Positions 5,079-12,531 of a DNA stretch of 35,252 bases are shown here, in pieces. The position numbers and the translations under genes are program-made. Under the pieces are notes generated by a model. That model made no database searches, had not been told where the DNA came from, and saw only the letters and a list, made by a program, of their open reading frames with translations. Position 1 is the stretch's first letter. The number at the start of each line of letters is the position of its first letter. The DNA lies in NCBI GenBank assembly GCA_025354785.1, contig JANXME010000127.1:1-35252 (forward strand), read 5' to 3'. Source of the DNA: Actinomycetes bacterium. GTDB lineage: Bacteria; Actinomycetota; Actinomycetes; Nanopelagicales; Nanopelagicaceae.

Positions 5079-7428
5079 ACAGGCCCCAATAGATTCCTCT
5101 AATGCGGATGATGAACTCTCAAAGTACATGGGAGATGAGGGGATCTATAACCGCTGGATAAAAGAAATCACAACGGTTCAACAATCAAGAACGCGGCGGC
5201 TATACGAAAGAGCTGGTGAGAAAATTGTTAAGATCTATCGGAATCAATTAACTCTCGACTCTTACGCCAAGAATACCGACACGATTAATCATGTGATGTT
5301 CAATATCTTATGGTCGAACGTCCAGATACTAAAGCCTGCCCTATTTGCGCGAATGCCAAAGGTTGTGGTGGAGCGTAGATTCAAAGATCAAGATGATACA
5401 GGACGCCTTGCCTCATGGATTGCAGAACGTTGTACTACATACGCACTTGATGAGCAAAGAGATAAAGCAATGTGGGCAATTCGGAGTGCCGTTGAGGATA
5501 GATTGCTACCCGGAATAGGGCAGTGCTTTGTTCATTATAAAGCAGAATTCTCGGATGGGACTAACGACGATGGAACGCCGCTAGTAGATGAAACAAACAA
5601 TGTTGTTAAGATTCCTACGCCTGGCACCGAGAAAGCAATTATTGAGTATGCCTTTTGGCAAGATTACCTAACGAGTCAATCGCGTTCACCGTATGAACTA
5701 AGGTGGCAGGCTAGGCGTTCTTATATGGTTCGTTCGGAATTAATTGATAACTTTGGTCCTGATATTGGTAGAGCGATCTCTCTTACTGCTGATAAGAGGA
5801 AAGATAAGCTAAGTGACTCTGATGGTGAGTTCTTGCGACAAGCTGAAGTGTGGGAGATTGAAGAGTTATCAACAAAGCTTAGGTTCTGGATTAGTACTGG
5901 CTACAAAAAAGGCCCGTTAAAGGTACAAAAAGATACTATAAAGTTTAAGGGTTTTTATTCTTACCCGCGTCCGCTACTTGCTACAACAACTACGGACAAC
6001 ATGACACCAACTGCGGACTATGTCATTTATGAGCGGTTAGCGTCTGAGCTTGATTATCTAACTAAACGTATATCTGCAATGGTTGAGTGCGTAAGGCTTG
6101 TCGGGATTACGGCCGGACCATTGTTTGAAAAGATAAAGAACGTTCTTAAGCTAAAAGATGGTGACTTATGGCCGGTTGAGAATTGGGCGGCTTTTACTGA
6201 TAAGGGTGGCCTGAAAGGCGCAATCGATTGGATGCCGTTTGATATGGCGGCAACGGCAATCCCCGTACTCATGCAGCAAAGAGATGCAATACTAGCTGAT
6301 ATAGATTTAATTACTGGTATTCCTGATGTAGTTCGAGGGAGTACTGATGCTCAAGAAAGTGCAGCAGCAATCCAAAGAAAATCGCACTGGATGGTATTAA
6401 AGCTTCAAGAGCGGCAAGAGGATGTACAGCGTTTTTGTCGTGACTTAGTCGGTAAGATAGCGGAAGTTATCTTTGAGCCGGGACTATTTGCTGATGAGAC
6501 TATTGCTCTTATGTGTGGGTACGACCAAATGCCTGATGATGATAAGGCAAACTACCCAGCGGCACTGCAGTTACTAAGAGATGATAGACTTAATACCTTT
6601 AGAGTTGATATTGAGACTGATTCGACAATAGCCGCCGATGAGGACGAGAACATCGCTCAGTGGCAGAATTACATGCAATCAATATCGAGTATGGTTTCTC
6701 AAGTACAAGGTGTTAGTCAATTTGCACCTGAACTACTTCACCCGATGATTGAATCAGCTAAGTCAGCGGCTAGAGTACTACGAACGGGCAAAAGCGTTGA
6801 AGGTGCATGGGATTCAGCTTGGAAGCAGGTAGAGGATAGGATGCAAAATCCACCGCCACCACCACCACCGCCGCCGCCACCACCTGATCCAATGGTTGAT
6901 GTGAAGATGCGAGAACTTGACCTTAAGCAACAAGATCAGGAATTCAATCAGGGCATGAAGCAGCAAGAGTTACAATTGAAAGACCAAGTAGCTCAAATGG
7001 ATTTTGAGATTAAATCTCAGAACACTGAGATATCCGGTCTAAAAGTGCAAAGCCAGCAACAAAACGATGCAACTGTTGCGGAATTAGACAAGTTCAAAGA
7101 ACAATTCCGTCAGTTCGTTGATTCGCAAATGCTTACTCTCAATGCCAAAGAAGTTGAGCTTGAAAGTGCTAAATTAAGTCATGCGATTGAAACAACACAT
7201 ACCGACCAGGTCCTATCGGCGGTTGAGTTAGCGCATCAACAAAAGCAAAATGAGCATAATAACGCTATGGACGTTCACGGTGCTGTGTTAAGTACGGCGG
7301 ACCATCATGCGGGTACTCTTGATGTGGCTCAAGCGCATCAAATAAATATTCATAATGCTCAAACTGATAGACTTAAAGCTAATAATTTACGTCAATCGGA
7401 TACCCAGAAGCTAAAGCCAAAGGTGTAA
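5068..7428 (+). CDS. Portal protein (podovirus type) with polyproline run and coiled-coil tail
   Basis: 786 residues, in the P22-like portal size range. The position after terminase and before scaffold and coat is canonical. The first 550 residues read as a portal core: an N-terminal helical wing, YWQD-type and WMPFD segments, and a conserved region around ITGIPDVVRGSTDAQESAA. Portal dodecamers form the DNA gate and the terminase docking site. At residues 595-606 there are twelve consecutive prolines. They are followed by about 170 Gln/Glu/His-rich residues with heptad-like spacing, a probable coiled coil corresponding to the barrel or C-terminal crown. The proline run is encoded by mixed CCA, CCG and CCT codons and would probably need EF-P for smooth translation. 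Confidence 0.85.
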   Translation: MVSEQAPIDSSNADDELSKYMGDEGIYNRWIKEITTVQQSRTRRLYERAGEKIVKIYRNQLTLDSYAKNTDTINHVMFNILWSNVQILKPALFARMPKVVVERRFKDQDDTGRLASWIAERCTTYALDEQRDKAMWAIRSAVEDRLLPGIGQCFVHYKAEFSDGTNDDGTPLVDETNNVVKIPTPGTEKAIIEYAFWQDYLTSQSRSPYELRWQARRSYMVRSELIDNFGPDIGRAISLTADKRKDKLSDSDGEFLRQAEVWEIEELSTKLRFWISTGYKKGPLKVQKDTIKFKGFYSYPRPLLATTTTDNMTPTADYVIYERLASELDYLTKRISAMVECVRLVGITAGPLFEKIKNVLKLKDGDLWPVENWAAFTDKGGLKGAIDWMPFDMAATAIPVLMQQRDAILADIDLITGIPDVVRGSTDAQESAAAIQRKSHWMVLKLQERQEDVQRFCRDLVGKIAEVIFEPGLFADETIALMCGYDQMPDDDKANYPAALQLLRDDRLNTFRVDIETDSTIAADEDENIAQWQNYMQSISSMVSQVQGVSQFAPELLHPMIESAKSAARVLRTGKSVEGAWDSAWKQVEDRMQNPPPPPPPPPPPPDPMVDVKMRELDLKQQDQEFNQGMKQQELQLKDQVAQMDFEIKSQNTEISGLKVQSQQQNDATVAELDKFKEQFRQFVDSQMLTLNAKEVELESAKLSHAIETTHTDQVLSAVELAHQQKQNEHNNAMDVHGAVLSTADHHAGTLDVAQAHQINIHNAQTDRLKANNLRQSDTQKLKPKV

Positions 7429-7483
7429 GACTTGACACTAAGATTATGGGTATGACAATAATCAAATCATAAGGTTAATTCTT

Positions 7484-7852
7484 ATGGTATTTCCTACACG
7501 GTACGGCACTTTAGGGGAAAAGGTATTCGGTAAAGACGATCCTTTTATCAATGATATTGATTCTAATATGGTCATTGATGATTCAATGACAAAGCTTACA
7601 CACCCTGTTACTGGCGAAGTTGTTGCGAGTAAGACTAGATGGTCTCAAATAAATAAAGAGCTTAAACTTGATGTAGTGGGCAATGATATTCCAAAGTATA
7701 GGCATAGAATCCCTGATAAGATTACTGATGACTTGATTCTAGATAAGATTCAAAAAGCTGAAAGCATTGTGGGCGATCCTTCAAAATTACGAGAATTTTA
7801 TAATCGAAACGAAGAAAGACTAGAAAGACGCAGGATCCTGATTGAAAGATGA
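7484..7852 (+). CDS. Hypothetical protein between portal and scaffold
   Basis: 122 residues with an AAGG ribosome-binding site about 9 bases before the ATG. The N-terminal half holds short strands (GTLGEKVFGKDDPFINDIDS; HPVTGEVVASKTRWSQINKE). The C-terminal half is strongly charged and helical, ending in ERLERRRILIER. I do not recognise a family. It lies between portal and scaffold and shares 11 bases with the scaffold start, so it is probably co-expressed with the head genes and may be a head-assembly accessory. A weak promoter-like TTGACA lies in the 55-bp gap upstream, with a poor -10. Confidence 0.6.
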   Translation: MVFPTRYGTLGEKVFGKDDPFINDIDSNMVIDDSMTKLTHPVTGEVVASKTRWSQINKELKLDVVGNDIPKYRHRIPDKITDDLILDKIQKAESIVGDPSKLREFYNRNEERLERRRILIER

Positions 7853-8978
7853 TAATGACCTAATAGACAGGGCGATGGATGCGGCGGAAGCTAAGCTACT
7901 TGATGCCCCTGATAGAGAGACCGAAGCGGCGGAAGCGCAGATTGTTACTCGCCAATCAGAAGAGCCGGTAAGATCGGAGCAGCAGCAATATCAACAACGA
8001 GAAAGGGAACGTGCTCCCGATGGTAAGTTTGCTAAAACCAGAAGCACACAAATTTCAGACCATAACGCTAATGTAGAGTTGACTACTGAATCAGCACCGG
8101 CAACCCCGGCAGCTGTAAATTCGGTAAATCCTCCCGCATTTTGGTCTACCGAGCAAAAAGCTCTGTTCGCTAAAGCAGATCCACAAATGCAACATCTCGT
8201 TGCCGCGTGGGAACTTGAGTTACAGCAGCGATTAAGTCGGGCAGCAAACGAAGGGCAAAGAGGCCGTGCATTTCAGAACCGAATGTATGAAGGCTACGAA
8301 CCGAAAGAGATTCAAGCGCACAAAGCGAAACTCCAGTTAAATGGGCTTCGTGATGAGGTTGATGAACTCCATAGGTATCGAGCATGGGATTCAATCTTTG
8401 AGACTGATCCTTATACTGGAATCTCTGATTTAATGCGGAAAAACGGATTCTCGCCCTATGATTTTATTGCGGGCGCTCAGGTTGGGCCGCAGTATCAAAC
8501 TGATCCACAAGTAGAAGCGAAATTACAAAGACTAGAGGAGTTGGAACAGAAGTTTTCTAATTTAGAAACTTCCTATAACACTCAGGAGGAACATGCGTTT
8601 CAAGCAAATATTGAAGACTTCAAAAGTGGAGTCGATAGTAGGGGGCAAGTAAGGCGCCCGTTTGCTCAGATGTATGCTGCTCACATTACTCAAGCTCAAA
8701 GTCAGATAATGGAAATTTATCCACACTTAGAGTTTAATAGTGCTCTTGAACATGCGTATGAGTATGTCCTAAATGAAGTATCAAAGCTTCATGGAATACC
8801 TCAAAAAACTTCTATATCAACACCAGAAAAAAAGATTGCGAACGGAAAAAAAGCCCAAGCTGCTGCTTCTAGTGTTGTTGGTGCACCTCGGTCTGATGCT
8901 GCTACTCAAAAACCTCGCGCGCGTACAATTGATGAAGCGCTTGATCGTGCTGAGGAATTGGTCTACGGAGGCCGATAA
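7842..8978 (+). CDS. Putative scaffolding protein
   Basis: 378 residues, acidic and Gln-rich, with predicted long helices and few hydrophobic core stretches, directly upstream of the coat gene. The segment PPAFWSTEQKALFAKADPQ followed by a helical LVAAWELELQQRL matches a motif I know from podovirus scaffold-like proteins, in which a Pro-Trp-Ser turn precedes a helix. The middle is a coiled coil (EAKLQRLEELEQKFSNLETS). The C-terminus is basic (KPRARTIDEALDRAEELVYG), the end that in P22 contacts coat protein. The start is TTG with AGGA six bases upstream and overlaps the previous gene. The scaffold role comes mainly from position and composition. Confidence 0.75.
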   Translation: MKDDNDLIDRAMDAAEAKLLDAPDRETEAAEAQIVTRQSEEPVRSEQQQYQQRERERAPDGKFAKTRSTQISDHNANVELTTESAPATPAAVNSVNPPAFWSTEQKALFAKADPQMQHLVAAWELELQQRLSRAANEGQRGRAFQNRMYEGYEPKEIQAHKAKLQLNGLRDEVDELHRYRAWDSIFETDPYTGISDLMRKNGFSPYDFIAGAQVGPQYQTDPQVEAKLQRLEELEQKFSNLETSYNTQEEHAFQANIEDFKSGVDSRGQVRRPFAQMYAAHITQAQSQIMEIYPHLEFNSALEHAYEYVLNEVSKLHGIPQKTSISTPEKKIANGKKAQAAASSVVGAPRSDAATQKPRARTIDEALDRAEELVYGGR

Positions 8979-9036
8979 TCTTTAGCATAATCTCAAGCGC
9001 ATAATTTTAAATTTTATGTGACCAGGATTAAACAAA

Positions 9037-10008
9037 ATGGCATCCCCAAATAGTTCTTTTAGTGAGTTGTTATCTGTAACAGTTCAGGAACTCGAAGATG
9101 AACTCTTCGACCAAATCTCTGCCAAAAATGCTACAACTGCTATGCTCAAAGAGTATGGTTCGGTTGTTCCTAAAGATGGCGGACCAACAATTGTAATTCC
9201 AATTATGTATGCTGAAAACGGCTCTTATAAGCGTTATTCAGGAGCGGAATTACTTAACACATCAAGTAATGATGTATTCACCGCATTTCAGTACCCATGG
9301 TGTCAGGTAGCAATAAACATTCAGGCAAATATGCGTGAAGTATTGCAGAACTCTGGCCGCTCTCAGAACCGTGACTTAGTTAAGTCTCGTGTAATGAATG
9401 CCAAGGTTACTTTTGAGAATGAGTTTAACATCGATATGCTTTCTGATGGTTCTGCGACTAGCCAGGTAAACGGCCTTCAGGCTCTTATCTCAGCAGCAGG
9501 AACAGGAACAGTCGGCGGTATTGCTCGTGCATCTTATGCGTTTGCTCAGAATCAGTTCTACCGAGCAACCACAGATGGTGGATCAGCATTAACCTCTGCA
9601 AACATTGTTTCTTACATGGATGCACTCGATCTTCGACTTCAAAGATACCGAGCAAAGACTAAGGTTATTTTGTCTGATGATGTTACCTACGCTCTTTATG
9701 AGAGTGCAGTTCATCCTCTTCAAAGACTTAACCAGCCTGATGCTCCAATGGCTAAACTTGGATTTAGAACGTATCGATATAAAGATGCGGAACTAGTATT
9801 CGAGCCAGGTATTGCAGGTATGCCAGCTAATACTCAGTATTGGTTAGATCCTGAAGTACTAGAGCTTAATCCACACAAGGATAGAAATCTTGTACAACTT
9901 GATAAGCGAAATTCGTTTAATCAAGATGCAATGATCGAATACCTTGCATGGATGGGTAACTTGACGGCTAAGAACTTCCGAAGACTCGGAACTCTTAATA
10001 ATACTTAA
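9037..10008 (+). CDS. Major capsid protein (HK97-fold, podovirus type)
   Basis: 323 residues directly after the scaffold. The N-terminal SFSELLSVTVQELEDELFDQ and the core VNGLQALISAAGTGTVGGIAR, followed by aromatic AFAQNQFYRA, match a common HK97-fold coat family. Further family signatures are VILSDDVTYALYESAVHP and a C-terminal segment around YLAWMGNLTAKNFRR. The protein would form the icosahedral shell. The 58-bp gap upstream is AT-rich with an AGGA ribosome-binding site. No protease gene is seen nearby, in keeping with a scaffold-directed, non-processed capsid. Confidence 0.9.
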   Translation: MASPNSSFSELLSVTVQELEDELFDQISAKNATTAMLKEYGSVVPKDGGPTIVIPIMYAENGSYKRYSGAELLNTSSNDVFTAFQYPWCQVAINIQANMREVLQNSGRSQNRDLVKSRVMNAKVTFENEFNIDMLSDGSATSQVNGLQALISAAGTGTVGGIARASYAFAQNQFYRATTDGGSALTSANIVSYMDALDLRLQRYRAKTKVILSDDVTYALYESAVHPLQRLNQPDAPMAKLGFRTYRYKDAELVFEPGIAGMPANTQYWLDPEVLELNPHKDRNLVQLDKRNSFNQDAMIEYLAWMGNLTAKNFRRLGTLNNT

Positions 10009-10037
10009 TTTTTAATTTCTAATAGAGGAGTTTTTAT

Positions 10038-10541
10038 ATGGCATTAATTGGTATTTACCCAAATGAGGTGGTCGGTGCTCGTTTCGAGCAAACTGATACC
10101 ACATCATTATTCCCTTCAGGGACTATTTGTACTGACAATCTAGGTGGTATTTGGAAGTATGGACAAGCAACCGCTGCCATAGCACAGTATAACCTGTGTT
10201 ACGGTACCGGCGCTGGAACACCTGCTTTTACCTCAGCAACTGCGGCACTTTTAACCACAACAGCATCTTATTTTATCGGTATTGCTCAAGTAGCTTTTGC
10301 CATAAATGAGTACGGTTGGTTCTGGTGCGGTATTGGTGGCGGCGTGGGTCATGGTCTTAAGGTTAACGTTGCGGCATCAACTGCTGCAAACGTGAAGCTT
10401 TTCGGCACAGTAACAGCGGGCGCTGTTTCGTCCACTGTTCTTGCTCCGTTAATCCAAGGTCTTCAGATGTGTGCATTAACTGTTTCTGGTGCTGGAGAAG
10501 TGTATTCAGCCACAGAACTGATGATTAACACTCAAGACTAA
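10038..10541 (+). CDS. Probable capsid decoration or minor head protein
   Basis: 167 residues with a strong GAGGAG ribosome-binding site. The sequence is rich in Ala, Gly and Thr with alternating beta-strand pattern and no charged clusters (QYNLCYGTGAGTPAFTS; GWFWCGIGGGVGHGLKVNVA). It lies immediately downstream of the coat gene and is followed by a strong terminator, so coat and this protein are probably made at high level from one transcript. Size, composition and position fit a decoration protein or head fibre. I recognise no specific family. Confidence 0.6.
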   Translation: MALIGIYPNEVVGARFEQTDTTSLFPSGTICTDNLGGIWKYGQATAAIAQYNLCYGTGAGTPAFTSATAALLTTTASYFIGIAQVAFAINEYGWFWCGIGGGVGHGLKVNVAASTAANVKLFGTVTAGAVSSTVLAPLIQGLQMCALTVSGAGEVYSATELMINTQD

Positions 10542-10550
10542 TGGTTTTTG

Positions 10551-10590
10551 ATTTGCCGCTTCTTTTAGTTTAAGAGGCGGCAAATTTGTT
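10551..10590 (+). terminator. Intrinsic terminator after the capsid genes
   Basis: A 13-bp stem (TTTGCCGCTTCTT at 10552-10564 with AAGAGGCGGCAAA at 10572-10584, one G-T pair) closes a 7-base loop and runs into TTTGTT. It would limit read-through from the highly expressed coat region into the next genes. Confidence 0.85.
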
Positions 10591-10607
10591 ATAAGGAAAA
10601 TAATTGT

Positions 10608-11345
10608 ATGGCTTTAGAAAAAATAACGTATATCGAAGGATTAGACTCTAGTTACGAAGACATTGAGTTGATGAATGATACTCCACTTGGAGTAACGAAA
10701 GTAAAATTCTTTCTTAAGAGCGAAGACATGCCGTTTCTTTCTGAAAAAGAGGGAAGAGTAATTCGAAAGAATTTTGTATGGATCGAAAAGATTATTAATC
10801 TTGGTAATTTGATTATTCAACGACGTTGTAAGGATATCGTAGAGTACGATGAGAATACCGGTAAGTGGGCAGTTAGAAAGCTTGCTAGCGGCATGGAGTC
10901 TGATATTAAACTTTATAACAACGAGTGGAACGCGTTCGCGCGTGGTGCATCGAGTGATATTATTGGCACACCTTTAGAGTTCTTATTCAAAAATGATCCT
11001 TCAAAAGTTGAAGGGTACAAAGCTAAGCATGTTCATACTATCGAGCAACTTTCTCAATTCTCGGATGTTCATATCCAAGATGTAGGGTTTGGAACTCGTC
11101 AAGATGTTGAGATGGCCAAGTACTACATGAAGAAGATTCAAGAGCAAGCACCAGCAATTGAGTTAAACAATAAGTTTGAAGAAAAAGATTCCGAGATTCG
11201 TTATCTTAAAAATCAACTTAACGAAACTATTGCTATGATGAACCGCGTCATGTCCGAAAAGGGATTTGATGATAAAGAGGCTCCGAAGGTTCGTAAACCT
11301 AGAGGACCAAACACAAAAATTAAAATAGAAAAGGATGAAGAGTAA
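10608..11345 (+). CDS. Conserved phage protein of unknown function, downstream of the capsid
   Basis: 245 residues. The central portion has the pattern IGTPLEFLF...KAKHVHTIEQLSQFSDVHIQDVG, which I associate with a widespread family encoded next to podovirus coat genes. The 'pathway' T-I-E-Q-L-A/S-x-x-S-D repeat resembles a helix-hairpin-helix. An N-terminal beta domain (residues 1-90) precedes it. A coiled coil (KFEEKDSEIRYLKNQLNETI) and a very basic tail (KVRKPRGPNTKIKIEK) end it. Expression follows the terminator at 10551-10590, with AAGGA 12 bases before the ATG. The function is not known to me. A DNA- or portal-vertex-associated structural role is plausible. Confidence 0.65.
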   Translation: MALEKITYIEGLDSSYEDIELMNDTPLGVTKVKFFLKSEDMPFLSEKEGRVIRKNFVWIEKIINLGNLIIQRRCKDIVEYDENTGKWAVRKLASGMESDIKLYNNEWNAFARGASSDIIGTPLEFLFKNDPSKVEGYKAKHVHTIEQLSQFSDVHIQDVGFGTRQDVEMAKYYMKKIQEQAPAIELNNKFEEKDSEIRYLKNQLNETIAMMNRVMSEKGFDDKEAPKVRKPRGPNTKIKIEKDEE

Positions 11346-11656
11346 TGGACAAGGTTATTAAATTCGTAGAGCGTCACGAGGACGTAACTAGAGAAGATGG
11401 GAAGGTGGAGCACCTTATTACATTAAACATTGAAAAATCATGGATTATTGACGGTATACTTCATGCAATAGAGAGAGTAGCAACACCAGAGGACGAAGTG
11501 GAGTTTGCAACTGAATTCGATGCATTTAAGCGTAACGTTACTGAAGCAGATTTCGAAGCGTTTAAAGCGTCAAAAGAAGGTGAATTAAGAGCTGAATTTG
11601 AGGCTACAAAATCATCTCCCGTATTCAAAGAAGAGTTTTCAGATAAAAAAGAGTAA
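11345..11656 (+). CDS. Small acidic hypothetical protein
   Basis: 103 residues, start overlapping the previous stop (TAATG), so translationally coupled. It is highly acidic, with Glu/Phe/Lys repeats (FDAFKRNVTEADFEAFKASKEG) that read as amphipathic helices. No Cys and no membrane segment. No family is recognised. The coupling to the basic-tailed 245-residue protein suggests that the two may interact, which is inference from the opposite charges and shared message. Confidence 0.6.
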   Translation: MDKVIKFVERHEDVTREDGKVEHLITLNIEKSWIIDGILHAIERVATPEDEVEFATEFDAFKRNVTEADFEAFKASKEGELRAEFEATKSSPVFKEEFSDKKE

Positions 11657-11683
11657 TCAAGTAATTACAAAAGGATATTTAAA

Positions 11684-12094
11684 ATGACTTTACAAACTGA
11701 TTTAATGGGTGGCGGAAGCATACCAGCGCAAGCTGCGGTACTTCTCTCCACTAATACGATTAACGATGCTCCTACAAGGTCCCTAGCGGTTGGGCTAACT
11801 GCTACCGGTACCGTTCTTGCCGATGCGTTTCAATTAACGACGTTTAATTCGAACTTTTCAACCGTGGCAGCAGGCACCGGCTGTAAGCTGATTACTAACT
11901 GGCCAATTGGTCAGATGGGAATTGTTTACAATGGCGGCGCAAATTCTTTGAAAGTTTTCCCGCATATTTCTACCGGAACTATTAACGGTGGTAGCGCGGG
12001 CGTTGCGGTAACTATGGTAGCAGCTACGGCGAATTTAATTATGCGTCATTCAGCTCTCGACTGGGGCGTGTATGTATTGACTAAGCAGACATAA
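11684..12094 (+). CDS. Small beta-rich putative structural protein
   Basis: 136 residues, Ala/Thr/Gly-rich with alternating strands and no charged helices (TRSLAVGLTATGTVLADAFQ; GIVYNGGANSLKVFPHISTG). AAAAGGA lies before the ATG. A terminator follows at 12108-12136. The pattern resembles the small beta proteins that phages encode in head and neck modules, such as decoration trimers. The short YNGGANSLKVFP segment recalls beta-sandwich domains in phage decoration proteins. No specific family is claimed. Confidence 0.55.
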   Translation: MTLQTDLMGGGSIPAQAAVLLSTNTINDAPTRSLAVGLTATGTVLADAFQLTTFNSNFSTVAAGTGCKLITNWPIGQMGIVYNGGANSLKVFPHISTGTINGGSAGVAVTMVAATANLIMRHSALDWGVYVLTKQT

Positions 12095-12107
12095 GAATTT
12101 TTTAACG

Positions 12108-12136
12108 ATTAGCGGCTTTTATAGGCCGCTAATTTT
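12108..12136 (+). terminator. Intrinsic terminator
   Basis: ATTAGCGGC (12108-12116) pairs perfectly with GCCGCTAAT (12125-12133) around an 8-base loop and is followed by TTT. It separates the capsid accessory genes from the secreted protein and fibre genes. Confidence 0.8.
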
Positions 12137-12150
12137 ACATAATAACTAAT

Positions 12151-12528
12151 ATGAAAAATCTTATAACCAAAACTATAATTTTAGTAGCTTTGTTAATTAA
12201 TGTTGATGCTGCTAGTGCTGCAATTCCTTTTACCGTCCCAGTAAGAACAAGCACCCCATCTTTAGCAACATCGACAAGTGTTACGGTTTCTCCGACTAAT
12301 CTTGTTAGGAAATATCTTGTAATACAAAACAATTCGTTAGCAAATATTTGTTGCTCTATTTCTGGTGGAGTATTAACGGGGGTAACTCCCACGGCTACTA
12401 ATAAGTGTATAGTTATTTCCCCAGGTGGATACTTTGAAAATAACTCAAACGTTATTCCACAGGATGCAGTTACTTGTTATCAAACAAGCGGCGGGACGAT
12501 CAATACTGTTGTTATATTAGAAGGATAA
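12151..12528 (+). CDS. Secreted beta-rich protein with N-terminal signal peptide
   Basis: 125 residues. It opens with a clear Sec signal peptide: MKN, a basic start, then a hydrophobic core TIILVALLINV and a DAASAA cleavage region near residue 22-24. The rest is beta-rich (LVRKYLVIQNNSLANICCSI; CIVISPGGYFENNSNVIPQDAVTCYQ). The RKYLVIQNNS...ISPGG pattern resembles a small beta-sandwich seen in phage virion proteins, but those normally have no signal peptide. Four Cys in the mature part could form disulfides in the periplasm. It is unusual in a structural operon. It may act in the host envelope, for example in superinfection exclusion, or be a virion protein with an unusual route. No Shine-Dalgarno is obvious. 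Confidence 0.7.
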   Translation: MKNLITKTIILVALLINVDAASAAIPFTVPVRTSTPSLATSTSVTVSPTNLVRKYLVIQNNSLANICCSISGGVLTGVTPTATNKCIVISPGGYFENNSNVIPQDAVTCYQTSGGTINTVVILEG

Positions 12529-12531
12529 GAA

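Noticed and set aside
7432-7460. A promoter before the 122-residue gene
   Set aside because: TTGACA is good, but at 17 bases spacing the -10 (ACAATA) is poor; left out as unsupported.
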